From Circinella umbellata (lineage: Eukaryota; Mucoromycota; Mucoromycetes; Mucorales; Lichtheimiaceae), in contig JAIWNF010000025.1 in the NCBI GenBank assembly GCA_025093555.1, positions 434,001 through 498,000 on the forward strand: a DNA stretch of 64,000 nt, given 5' to 3'. The notes below the pieces were generated by a model. That model saw nothing but the letters and a program-made list of their open reading frames with translations, did not search any database and was not told where the DNA came from. Below are positions 25,888 through 38,256 of this stretch, in pieces; positions within the stretch are counted from its first letter, which is position 1; each line of letters opens with the position of its first letter. The translations under genes and the position numbers were made by a program.

Positions 25888-28800
25888 GCTTACCATTTCA
25901 CCCAAGGTCAAACTCCATTTTCACAAAGAAGTGAGGAAAAATTGGAACTACAGTATAAACGACAAATAAATAAAAACTTGTGTGTTTGTGTGAGGTTTCG
26001 CGCGCGCAGATATAGTTAAGACTTTATTTGGTAAAAGCACATATATAGAACATTAAAGAACTCAAAAAACAGGAAAGCGGAAAAGGCACAATCTATGGGA
26101 ACGAAGGGATGTCGTATATTTAGAAAATAGCATGAAGATAAAGAAATTATCTCTTGCCACGTTGTTGAGTTACATAACTATTATGTGTTTATGAGAAAAA
26201 AAAGTTAATAAATAATATATCTCCATTTATCAGCTGAGTCATGAGATGAGCTGTTGATCATGTTTCTATTATAAATTATTAAAAAGCATAACTTTAGAAT
26301 AACTTTTTCCTAAAAAAAAATCCATGTAGAAAGCATATATAAATTGTTGATCGCCGCCAAAATAGACTGCATTTGTTTTTGCAGTACAAAAAGGGGGAGA
26401 AAGCCTGTTAGACAAATATAAAAAAAATTACTTCACAATTTATTTTGGTTTGTCTAACCTAATTTGATGTTCTAAAAAATCGAGATTTCTTTTTCTTTGT
26501 CTTTATGAGGCATGAGGCGACGATCATAAATTATTACCTATTTTTTCTGGAACATCCCTAACTATCCTAGTCAATAATAAAAACGATAATAATAATAAGA
26601 TTATGCTAGCGTTATAGTAGAAGAAGTAATTTCGTTTGTAAAAAAAAAATACACCTATATGTTCTGAGCTAGACCATATTCCATGATGTATCGGCAAACG
26701 TCTGAACATACAGGGGGGATATGTGAAAAGATATAGGAGAAAATATGAACAGGAGGCACAATTTTCAAATGTGAGCTGAACAGATCAAGAAATCCAGTAG
26801 TAGTAATAGCTAACAGTTGTAACTAATAACAATTTTCATAGTCTAGTGTTTTAGCGTCTTGTGTTTTACTGCTATTAGCAGCACTTCTCTACACGCAGTG
26901 TTACTTTGAAACTCTCTCATCAAGACATACCCTCAACCTTACCATCTCTTTCAGCAAGTATGTATATAGCATTTATATATATTTTTAACAATAAAACTTC
27001 GTTGAACTCTACATTGTCCAGTATACGTTTAATCTCTTATAAGGCGACGAAATTTAAATAAGCAAAAATATTATTACATAACAATTTCTTTTCGTAGTAA
27101 TTATTTACGTTGGATATATTGATATATATATTTTTACAGAAAAACAATTATTGCCTATTTTCAACTCCCTACATGTTCATAAATATAGGCTCAGCAAGCA
27201 CAAAAATAAGAATGTTATTGTAATTATTATTGTCGCTGCATAGACAAAGAAAGAAGTAAACATATATAAAGTAAGGGTTCTTCTTCTTTTTTGTTCTGTG
27301 CTTTATTTTCCTTCTTTTTACTTCTTCACACGCTTATAAACAGAAGCGAGATAGATGATGCACATTATATCTAGATCTAATACATTGTGACGCAATTATT
27401 TTTGACAATAATGATAACGATATTAATAATAATTGAGAAATAATAAAGGAAGGAAAAACAAAGGAGAGAAATACGTCCTAATAATAAGAGCCGAATGAAA
27501 AGAGGAGCAAGAAGATGGGGAACTATTGTAAAGTAAGCAAATGAATATTATTATTAAACTTTACGAAGACGGATATCCAATTAAAATAAAAACTGCGAAA
27601 AACTGGCAAGCAGATCCTGTGGCACTTTAAGGGAACAATGAAATTTATATATTGATGATAGACAAACGAATCATAAACATCATGAGATCAAGGGGGGTGA
27701 GAAAAAGGGGTGGGTACAAAGAAAAACATCGGACCTCGAGAACATATTATAGCAGTAATCTTCCCCCCCACAAATATTACAATTTATTACTGTTGTTAGT
27801 GCTGCGCTCTTTAATTATGCAAATGCATATTTTGGCTGCAAACGAAAAAAAGTATTATTTTAAAACCTATTTGCTCTCCGTCTATCGTTATTTTTTTATT
27901 AGAAGGAATGTGAATTGGAACGTTACTCTGTAAAGCCATACATAGTCCGCCTTTATTCTGAGTTGATATTTTTTCCTTGTTTTCATTCCCTTAAAAAGGT
28001 TTTATGTATGAGTCTATAAGAATATAAAAATAAGTTTAAAATAGATTCATATAATAAAGAATGAATACATATGATGATAATTATGATGATGAACCCAAGA
28101 CAAGAAAAAGTAGGGGAAGAAGTTTACTGCGAAAGGGAAAGAAGGTAACGAGGGAAGGGGATAAGTAATAGCAAGCAGAGAATTGAAAGTCTAGCATTTT
28201 AAACGACGTGTGTTGATATACTATTTGTGTGTGGGTATTATTATCATGGTTCATAATTCAAAAAAAGCAAATAGATCGGGGCAGGGACCACACTTTTTCT
28301 TATGTGTCTGTAAAAGGAGTATATTATATATAGTCAATAACAATAATAATTACAGTAACAATCTACAAAGAAGATTATCTGCCATATACGTAGAATATCA
28401 TATTCACTTTCCTGCGTGCAAAAAAAAGGCCGTTCATCGTGTCAAATCATCACCACAAGAATAAAAAATATGCCTTTTACATTGTGATCTCATGGTCAGT
28501 ATGCGCAATGTGTATTTTATTGTTTTATTCTTTCTGTTTGTACATGGCAACCAATGCATTATTAGTATTATAAAGTTGTAAACAATGAAAAGGATTATTT
28601 GAGTTACCAACTGGCAATTTATTGGTTGTAACAGATTCCAGGGCCCTTGTTACCAGTTTCTGACATGTTTTTTTATTTGCAGCATACTTTAAACACAAAG
28701 AAATGGAACGTTTATGGTCGTGTGCGTATGTCTGTTCTCTCTCTCACAATTTACACTTTAAAACTCTTTTTTCTTAGTCTGCAATCCCCCACCCCCTGAA

Positions 28801-28977
28801 GTTTTTTTCGGTTCCTCAAGTGTTGTCCTTGAGATGCTTTCAAGTCTCCCCTCTCTTTTCGTTATTTCTCAAAGAATAAATAGCACTCACTTTCTCACTT
28901 CTCTTTTTTTTCTCTTTTTTTTCACCCTTTAGCAACAAGAAAATATTTTTTTCTTTTTTAAATTTTTGATTTTTATC
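25888..28977. other. 3.1-kb intergenic region upstream of the GATA-like gene
   Basis: No convincing exon; open frames at 27652-27933 and 28210-28464 are low complexity. There are AT tracts and a GCGCGCG patch at 26000-26006. The final ~150 bp (about 28820-28965) form a strongly pyrimidine-rich CT/T tract immediately before the start codon, probably the transcribed leader or core promoter. Confidence 0.5.
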
Positions 28978-30486
28978 ATGGATATTCATCAACTTCTTAT
29001 TCAGCCATTACAACAATCTCAACAGCAAGTTACCACACCACCTACTACACCAAGTACACCAAAAGCGGTCTACAATACACCAGAAAATAAACGACCTATT
29101 CATGATGATGATTTGATGATTAGATGGGAACAGTCTCTTCAAGATAGTGGTTACAAGTTTAGACAAAATAGCGAACGTAATAGCCTGACAGATGGATTCA
29201 TCTGGCCTACGACAACAACAAACAACAAACATAATAACAATAATTCCTATACACCTATTCACATTAAAGTGATCGGACGACACATGAACGGGTCATTTCG
29301 CTGTCATATCGGTACTGGGAAAGCATCCCGACCCATTCAATCCAGCGAGCTTTTCCATCAAATGCGTTTACTCGCAGTCTTTTTCAAGGCAGAGAATAGT
29401 AAAAGTCAATTGGTGTCTCCAGAATTTATATTCTTTCCAACATGGCTGCTTCACCTGTTCCGTTACACTGAACACGGCTCCACACCCGGCCGTACGGATG
29501 TTCGATTTCTCGAAAACGCCATGTTAGCTAAAGAAGATCATATCTATCGTTTAAATAATGTTTTAAACACCTTATTTCGATTCAATTTGCGCGAATTTGA
29601 TCACAGGAAACTCCGTCATGCTGTTGAATTAGCTAATTTCTTATTTAATCATGTTGGATTTGAACATCAATCCCTACCTCGCCCTGAACCACATAGTCTA
29701 CATCAACCCATTTATTATGGACAATTAGTTTTTTTGTTACAAGCATCAAGGCCGTCCAAACTCAAACCCATGTGTCACAATTGCAACACTAAACCGGCCT
29801 CACGACGTAAACTCTGTGTTGCATGCTATCGTTACCAACTTAAACATGGAGAGCCAAGGCCACTTCGATTAATTGTTGCAAATCGACCTGGACCACGAGT
29901 TCAGCAACAGCAACAACAACAACTCCATCACCCTTATTACTCACAACAGCAACAATCTTCAAAGAATTTACCAATGGTATTTTACTCACCTAGACAGAAA
30001 CCAATGGCGGCTCGAAAATATTGTGCAAATTGTGGTGTTCATGAAACGCATCAATGGTACAGAAACCTGTGCGGGTCCGGTCACTGGTGTGAAACATGCA
30101 AGAGCTATTATCTTCGCCATACAAAAGTCCGTCCTGCTGAATTATTTGTGAAGGCCGCTAAACGTAAAGTTGACGTTCGAACACTCGTGAATTGGTGGCC
30201 CGAAGAGCCAGTTTCACTAACTTCAGGTACATTACCAGTAGCAGCAACATCAACATACACTACACCTCTACCGCCTTATAACAACACTTATACTTGTATA
30301 AACAGTAATGGTAGCAGTAGCAGTAGTACTGGAAGCAGTAGTCCGTCATCTATTAGCAGCAGCGTTCTTTCATCACCAACAACTCCACCTCCCATTATTA
30401 CTAGTACCTCTTCATCATCACAACAAATTCCACCTTTACTTTACCGCTTACCACCTCTTTGTGCTAGTCAACCCTTGTACAACTAG
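28978..30486 (+). CDS. GATA-like zinc-finger protein (probable transcription factor)
   Basis: One uninterrupted frame of 502 residues from ATG 28978; an in-frame ATG at 28966 would add four residues. Two Cys4 modules are visible. The first is short: C266-HN-C269, then C280-VA-C283 (CxxC-x10-CxxC). The second, C349-AN-C352 to C371-ET-C374 (CxxC-x18-CxxC), has GATA-style features: CANC, T..W(Y)R and a basic/aromatic segment CKSYYLRHTKVRP after the last Cys. The N-terminus is Gln/Thr/Pro-rich, a Gln-rich linker separates the modules, and residues about 415-500 are Ser/Thr/Pro-rich. A globular region (WEQSLQDSGYKF, FPTWLLHLFRY, DVRFLENAML) precedes the fingers and is unfamiliar to me. DNA binding is inferred from the second finger. 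The gene sits in a large gene-free region. Confidence 0.8.
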   Translation: MDIHQLLIQPLQQSQQQVTTPPTTPSTPKAVYNTPENKRPIHDDDLMIRWEQSLQDSGYKFRQNSERNSLTDGFIWPTTTTNNKHNNNNSYTPIHIKVIGRHMNGSFRCHIGTGKASRPIQSSELFHQMRLLAVFFKAENSKSQLVSPEFIFFPTWLLHLFRYTEHGSTPGRTDVRFLENAMLAKEDHIYRLNNVLNTLFRFNLREFDHRKLRHAVELANFLFNHVGFEHQSLPRPEPHSLHQPIYYGQLVFLLQASRPSKLKPMCHNCNTKPASRRKLCVACYRYQLKHGEPRPLRLIVANRPGPRVQQQQQQQLHHPYYSQQQQSSKNLPMVFYSPRQKPMAARKYCANCGVHETHQWYRNLCGSGHWCETCKSYYLRHTKVRPAELFVKAAKRKVDVRTLVNWWPEEPVSLTSGTLPVAATSTYTTPLPPYNNTYTCINSNGSSSSSTGSSSPSSISSSVLSSPTTPPPIITSTSSSSQQIPPLLYRLPPLCASQPLYN

Positions 30487-30597
30487 CTAACAAGCAGTTA
30501 CAGCATAGTATTATCGTTCATTCCTCTTTTTTATTTTTTATTTTCACAGTATACATCTGTCTCTGCTCTTTCTCACACATCACAATTCTTAAATTAC

Positions 30598-30623
30598 TAG
30601 TAGTAGTAGTAGTAGTAGTAGTA
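30598..30623 (+). repeat. (TAG)n microsatellite
   Basis: About eight and a half tandem TAG units, about 110 bp downstream of the GATA-like stop codon, likely within the 3' untranslated region. Confidence 0.9.
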
Positions 30624-32596
30624 TATAATGCAACCTATTTCATATGATCTCATCATTCATTCTATTTCTTTAATATGCCCATTCCCTTCTTCTTCTTCTT
30701 CTCCCATTTTTCTTCATAATATGTCTTTTTTTTTTGTGTGTGTATGTCTTTTTTTAAAGCATTATTTTTTCTTTCATAGTCATCATCATCGTTTTGGTAG
30801 TATAGTTCTATATATATATATATATATTGTAATTCGATTTTATTTCCGTTTTGTATATGCATCATTAGAAATGAAGCAAATAATACAGTACTGATAATGT
30901 TTTTTTTCTTTATTTTGTTATGAATGACCTATTTCACAGTTTAACTGTAATTTTAAATGTTAAACAATTGTCGTCAATAACTCAGTGCTTATTGAATGAA
31001 TGTGTAATACCGAGAAAGTGACATCTATTTCATGCGATATCATACATATCATGTTCCAGATTCCAGCAATGAAATACATGGTGAAAATTGTACAGATACT
31101 GTGAATAAACTTTTTTATAGAATTGCAAAATCGATTTACTATCTTTTGATATATGATACTAAAACTTTTTTTCCAAAAAAGTGTTGTATATCGTACTACT
31201 ATGTGATTTAAGTTTCATAGTGCGGTATTAATGAATGAAAGACCGAAACACGTTTCAATGAGTTAAAATAATTTAGCACCTGAACACTATGCTTTGTTTA
31301 AGAAAAATCAAGGGGATAAGGAGATAATAATGCAACGTTCCAAGTACATTCTTTATTGTTATATAAAGTTTTTAAAAAAGTATACGTATAGCGATCTTTT
31401 TTCTTCTCGTTGGCATATAATAACAGGCGTCATAATAGAGAAAAAAAAGTTTATTTTTTATTCTTTCTTAGTATCCAAGTATTTGGATCCTTAATCCGCA
31501 GCAGGGGTTAGGGACAAGGAGATTGAGCTAACACACAACGAGAGAAGAAGGCATGCTAACTGTATAAAAGAGGAGAAGAATTAATCTGATTTGATACTGA
31601 TCATTAGCAATAGCTCTCCGGGGAGTATAATAACTTCCATCGATTTATTTTTCAAAGAATATTTCTTGATTGGATCGTTATGTTGTCCCCACTCCAACAT
31701 ATTTTTTCACCTAGTTGCATTTTATATGTGTGTTCTCATTTTTTAATATATATTTTATTTATATTCTTTGTTGTGTACCGTATGTCAACTGCATTGGTCA
31801 TTACTGTAAAATGATCTACAGTTCATCTCTTTTACTTCTCCCCTTTTTTTTTCTACGTATCCTTTTTTGAAGTATATATAGAAGTACACCATTAGTATCT
31901 ATCGAGGACACCCATTGTCATTATGATGTAAATAAAAAGGTTATGTAGTATGTTGTCAATGCTAAATAATCGAATGGTGCTAAAATTAAATACGATAATA
32001 AATTTTCAATGATTGTGAAAATATATTATAAGGCATGTATAAATAACACTGAGATGATTACAGTTCTGAGGGCGATGTCTGTGGTGCCCATAAGAAAAAG
32101 AAATAGGAAGAGTCGGCGTTTATATTATTTTGTTAATATTTGTCACTATTTTATTACCGGCAGCTGCTTAGTACATAAGTATCTCTATTACAATTTATAT
32201 AAAAGCCAAATAAAGGAAAATCGATACGTAGCTATGGACTAGCTAAAACAAATGGCGTCATCCGAGAAAATTCAATACATATCTAAAAATAATAATAGTA
32301 ATAATAGAATACAACAATATCAGCAAACAGTGTGTAAATTTAAGTTACTAGATAGCATCAAAATATCGATTATCTATCAAAACTGTAAATAATAATAAGA
32401 GAAATAGCTTGTATCATTTTTCTGAGGTAGAAGCTATGAAGTAAAAGCTATGAAGTAATATGTACGTACATAACTGTCTTTCCTCTTCTGGGTTGCGGAA
32501 TCATGAGACTATAATTAATACATGGCCGTGTGATCCCATTTGGCGATACATAAGACCAATAAATTTCCTGTATTGTCATATAAAAATAAAGTTCAG

Positions 32597-32622
32597 TATA
32601 TATATATATATATATATATATA
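32597..32622. repeat. (TA)13 dinucleotide microsatellite
   Basis: Thirteen uninterrupted TA units in the gene desert. Confidence 0.9.
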
Positions 32623-35600
32623 CCATTGTGACCCTACCTTTTAATCATTATTACAGTATTACCATTGCTGCTGCAAAAATATATACGTATCATCAACATC
32701 ATTGCCACCAACCATTATCAGCAGATACAAAACCCTGAAAAAAGAATTGTCAAACAGAAATATTATGTATGTAGATAGTCAATTCCATGTTTTTAATTAA
32801 CAGTACTGTAATGATGATCCATCTTAAGATAATGTTTTTTCCGTATTGCACTTGTATATACATGTGTATCTATTATTATTAGTACATATTTCATAACGTT
32901 CTAAATCTTTTAACATATGAATCAATAAGAATTATTACATAAAAGAAGAAAAACTTGGAAAAAAAAGGAGACAGCTATTAAGATTCTATTTTTGAAGCTA
33001 ACTTTTTTTATGGTAGGTAGATTTCTTTATACGCATGTTACCAAAAAAGGGAAAAAACCGAAAAAATTTATAATGATTCAAGGGATAATGGTGCTGGTGC
33101 AAACGAGAAACGCACAGAAACATTACTTGTTTGGAAAATTAACACAGCTTACGATTGACAAAAACCTAAGAAAACAAGACCCATTAAAAATAGGGTAATA
33201 AAAACATCTAGTAAGGTTTCTATTGTGTTTGTATAACAACTATGTTTCCTGTATAAGGAGATGGAAAAGGCTTTTAATATTAAGATAATCTTATCTTCGA
33301 AGTTTATTATTCAATTGTTTACTTCTCCTCTTGCTCCTTGCCAATTATAACCATTATCAGGATTGTATATGCACTCCCATATTTATTACAACAGAACAAT
33401 TAACTATCTTCATCATAATGACGCTGATGCTTAAATCCTAAATATTTTATTTCTCTCTTGAAGAACTCAAAATATAATAATAGTAATGTCTAATTTAATC
33501 TAACTGTTTAAAAGTGTTTTTAACTTACGCAACATATATCGTTAATTTATCCAGATTACTGGTTTAAATTTTATGGTCTCGCGCACAGATACCTAAGAAA
33601 GGTGAGAGTGGTATTTAGTAGCAGATCCGTACTTTATCGGACTTGTGTGTTATTTTAGGCGAATCTTTAATAAATAGGTGTATACCTGTTTACTCCTTCT
33701 CTTACTTGATTCAAGGATACAAAAAAAAACAAGCAGTACTAATACAATAACTATTAGTTATATAATAATCAGCCTCACCGCGAGATAAATTAAGGGGGAG
33801 GAAGAGTATTTGAGTGTGTGTTACATACAATAAGATCTTTAATAACGTTCCATGTATTTTAAGTAATACAATACGTGTATAAAAAAACGTCAATTGAATC
33901 TTGATTTCTATATTGACATTAACTACTACTGTAACGGTATTACTTGGCGGGCATCCATTGGAATAGTAAAATTACACAGATGAAGTCGTTTTGTTATCTA
34001 CTTTATATAAAAGATAAATTTGTTTCCGTAAGAGTATCAGTATGCGTATTTGTTTGTATGGAATACGCCATTAAAGTATGAGCTTTTGCCTAATTTATAA
34101 TGGTTTGGTCAACCGATACATACGTATATGGTAATTGTTCCGATAATGAATGAATTTTGAAAACAGGAGTAGTAGTAACAAAAAAAAGGGATGAAGTGAA
34201 AAATATGTTTAGTTAATATTTTTTATTATTGATGTGAAATCGATATGATATATGGTTGACCGTTGGGGATACTTATTATTATTGTTGGCACCATAATAAG
34301 ATGAAAAAACGAGGCTATTTCCGAGATTTTAGCCGACAACGGTTACACTTTTTCCCTCTAAGGCTATTTCCTTTTCTGTTCTTAGGAAAGCGAAATTCGT
34401 TGGTTCCTCCAGCTTTTAATGCACAGCAGTAAATCAACAAATTAAGCAAAAACACGATTAATTTCTTGATAACTGAAACACATAACCATTTTCACGTGTT
34501 CTGTTTTTTCTTCGGGAAAACGTAGGGAAACGAGTTTTGTACAATCACAGTAGAATGAATATGCTATCACAGCTACTAGTGTATGCCTGGGGATATTTAT
34601 GTGCTGCTGTACGTAGCATTTGTAAAAATGCCATCTTTTTTATACGTATGATGGTGTAAAAACTAATAATGGGTATTAGTATCTAGTTTAAAGTAGCAAT
34701 GTTTAATATGTTCATGTCATGATATCACAGAAAATAAATTATCTAGGAAGGAAATATGCCTATGTATAACTTCCTTGCCCAGGATCTGATTTATGTAAAT
34801 TTTGCACTAGTAAAAAGTACATCTAGGATTAGATAAGCGCACTACTATTAATAACTGGCAAATATCTATTAGAAGCAGTGAGAAAAACAGCGAAGGCCAA
34901 TTATGCAAGCGTGCTGGCTAAAAAAGAGCGTAGCATCAGATAAGATAAACACCGGTCAACAACCTTAGCTTTGACCCTTTGGTGTCATGGAAAAGAAACA
35001 AGAAGAGGAGTAGTATGTAGGTGGAGGCGGAGAGTTGAACGTGTTAATATAAGTGATGATAGTGGGATCGATCTGTGTTCCTTTAAATGAATATAATGTC
35101 ATCGGTATTTTCACTGGCATAATTCATGGCTTGAAAAATAAAATAACGGTATTTTCAGATCGATCATCTCGCTAGTTAAAACATCATATTCAACACTCCC
35201 GACTGATCATGGTATCACAAAAAAACGGATGACAGGGAATGGCGTTAACAACAGCAAATATAACCAACCAGCCTGTCCCCAAAAAAAACGATAGTTCTAT
35301 ATATTAAGCAGCTGGTTATTTGCTTGCTTTTTTTTTTCTAAAAAAAAATCTCATAAATATTTTGTGCTGCCAAGAATCTCTTAGCATTGACCCAACATTT
35401 TGTCGTATTTCTGCCAAGGTCGCCACATTATTAATGTTTTCGTACGTTTACTTATTCACTTACTCTTTACTTATTGTCGTTATCAGGTTAAACTAATAAA
35501 TAAACAAAAAAAATGAGATGAATACTGGTTTTCAAGGGAAAGCTGTTAAAGAACATATATGAACGTGTCAAAAATGTAATAATCTTATTTTTAATACGGC

Positions 35601-36411
35601 CCCAGCTCCGTAGTAAAAGTTTGTGCCGGAGAACCCTACAGATTCATTCGTGAGAACCTTTTCTTTATTTATTTGTTTTTCTCATTCCCTTAACCCCACT
35701 TATTAAACACTCCATTAAACTTTCTATCGAAGATGGCGTTTAATGACAGTAACAACGCTTTATATATAATCTCATAAAGTATTTTGAATTTTGTTGTATA
35801 TGTATATCATTTTATAAGTTATGAAGAAAAATATTACGTAGCAAAAGTTTATAGAAATCTGTAAGGTATCTCCTGTATTATAAAAAAGATGGGATTTTTT
35901 TCTATGCTTGGTCTGTGCAACATAAGCTGAGTAACATGTGAAAAAAAAATAAGATTGTTTCTGGTAATATTGTATGTGGAGTGGGGAACCCCAGATGTAT
36001 TGTGTACACAGTATAAATCGACTGATCCTTGTAATAATTCTAAATACATGAAGATCGTTTTTCAATGGCTATTAAGTGTAACCCAGTAACTATCAGCACG
36101 TTTCTCTTTGTAACCTATTCTCTTCACATGGGTTTTTTTTTTAAAAAAAGAATAGGATTCTTAGACTTCTAAGAGCAACTACGTAACAACTAAAGAAAAC
36201 GTGTCAATTTTGTTTTATTTGAGATCGGCCTTGAAGAGAGAAAAACAGAGTAATTTTTTTTTCTATTTTGTAAGCACGTGAGACGCGAATCCTTTGGAGT
36301 ATATATCTGTAGGAGGGAAAAAAAGAGTATATAATTCATTTCTCTTTCACTTTTTTCTCACTTTTGTTCCCCTCTTCTCACTTACTCCGTCATCAAATAT
36401 AATTCAGTAAC

Positions 36412-38256
36412 ATGTCTTCATCATCGCCTGACATTTCCTTTGAGCACTTTGATCCATCATATGAGCTTGGTAATGTTGATCAAAATGGCCAACCTGTCCG
36501 CCCACGCAAAAAACCAGGACGTAAGCCCAACCCCCCTTCACCTGCTCAACGCAAAGCACAAAATCGAGCTGCCCAACGAGCATTTCGTGAACGAAAGCGA
36601 CGTGAAATGCAAGAAGCTGAATTAAATGTTAAACGGAGCATGTATCAACGAGATCAAGCTATCCAAGAAGCAAACATGTTACGCCAAAAGAATGAGGAAC
36701 TTCTATATGAAAACAACTACTTGAAAGGATTTGTACTTACATTGAAATTAGCATGTATGGCGAATCGGGTGGATGTGCCCAAATTTTGGGATGCCAACAA
36801 GACAGATGTTTATGGGTCGGATCATTTAACATTTTCGCGCACCAAGGGTATCCCACAATCACTTGAATTCTTCTTGGATCATCAACGACATATTATTAGT
36901 CATTCATCATCACTATCGGCATCGGCATCGGAAAAAGAGACTAGTAAAAACGAAGACAAAGATTTGTTAGCCAAAGTTTCCTCATCACCTCCATCCACAA
37001 TTCAAGATTTGTATTCTTCTTTGCTTGACAGTACCAGCAATAACAATAGCAAGGTATCAACGTCCCTGTCTTCATTATCATCACCAATGTCAGATCCATC
37101 CGACGCAACTCTTACTGATTTGGATGTTGCCTCAATTGCTCCACAACTTGCAAATCATCTTGAGAACTCATTTTTTCAACAATTATTAAGTACCGATTTG
37201 GTTCCACGTGGACAAGCAGGTAATCTTGCAAGTATTTTGACACAACATCAGCAACAATCAAGCCTCCCATCACAACCTATCACGAATGAAAACAATGATA
37301 ATAACGATATGGATATTTCTGTATATTTGAATGATCCTATGGATACATTATTTGACAACACCGCTAACAACACCGACGCCGCCAAGAATGTCTTAACTAC
37401 GACAAAAGAAAGTGATAGTCTAAGTACTGATACCAGTTCCAGTGAAACAGAAGAAAGTCGACAAGTAAAAGAAGAAATAATCAACTCAGCAATTAAAACA
37501 CCATCTTTTTGTCCAAAAGAGGCTATCAATCGATTGCGGTCATTACAAAACGCAAGCAAAGACCCAACTCTTTTTACACCTAGTAAGTCTTTTTTTCTTT
37601 GGGGTAGGCATGGAGTTTATGACTCTTTTGTTAACAACGGATCCACCTTACTCATTTTATTGTTTATTAATAATATTAGCTGAATTACAACGTACGATCC
37701 CTCATGACAGGCGTATTGACATTATTCCTTGGCCACCCCTTAGGGATCATATGATTCTGTTCCAAGACTTTTATGATGTGGATGATATGTTTGATATATT
37801 GGTTGAAAATGCTGTATTTACGGGTGGAGAAATTGGTAATCCGGATTGTTGGTTGGTACCCAAACGTTTTCTTGTAAAATATTGGTTTTTGTTACCAAAC
37901 CATCGACCTCATAAACGTACAGACGATGCAGTGGAAACTGTGGTTAATTTTGGACAGCAAATGCTACAAATGTTAAACGAACGAAAGCAAATGTATATTA
38001 ATCGTGAACAATATTCTACTCATTTTCCGAAACAATTCGATGAAAATATTCATAAACAATCTTATCATTATCATCAACGTCCATCAGCATCCATGTCTCC
38101 TTCTTGTAAGTTGCTACTTTTATTATTATTATTATTATTATTAAACAAATGGATATACATGGATGGTGATTCTAATTCATAAAATTATGTTATTTAGTCT
38201 TGGAAACCATGAATGTCTTCATGACAGCAAACAATAACATTTTCGCAGCAAGTTAG
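36412..38256 (+). CDS. AP-1/Yap-like bZIP transcription factor with DUF3425-type C-terminal domain
   Basis: Three exons (36412-37582, 37680-38105, 38198-38256) total 1656 nt, 551 residues. The basic region QRKAQNRAAQRAFRERKRR (residues 46-64) carries the fungal AP-1 signature N51-x2-AQ-x2-FR, followed by a leucine-zipper/coiled coil to about residue 105. A Ser/Asp/Asn-rich activation-like region fills 160-370. Exon 2 encodes the conserved block RIDIIPWPPLRDHMI...CWLVPKRFLVKYWFLLP, which matches the DUF3425 domain of ascomycete bZIP proteins. The last exon (FLETMNVFMTANNN then stop) is chosen because GTAAGT at 38106 is a strong donor and the alternative read-through gives a poly-Leu tail from a TTA microsatellite. 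I see no Yap1-type Cys-rich redox domain, so an oxidative-stress role is not supported. Confidence 0.85.

Larger units (their letters stand above)
30487..36411. other. 5.9-kb gene desert between the GATA-like and bZIP genes
   Basis: The longest gap in the window. I find no coding exon, tRNA or transposon motif. It contains a (TAG)n microsatellite (30598-30623), short TA runs (30809-30828) and a longer TA run (32597-32622), and a tandem 12-mer AGCTATGAAGTA at about 32433-32457. The 3' part before the bZIP start is pyrimidine-rich (36335-36385). Much of it is probably promoter of the bZIP gene plus the 3' flank of the GATA-like gene; a non-coding transcript cannot be excluded. Confidence 0.5.

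Noticed and set aside
38106..38182. Read-through of the bZIP frame into a poly-Leu tail
   Set aside because: The Leu run is a TTA microsatellite just after a strong GTAAGT donor; splicing to 38198 gives a better end.
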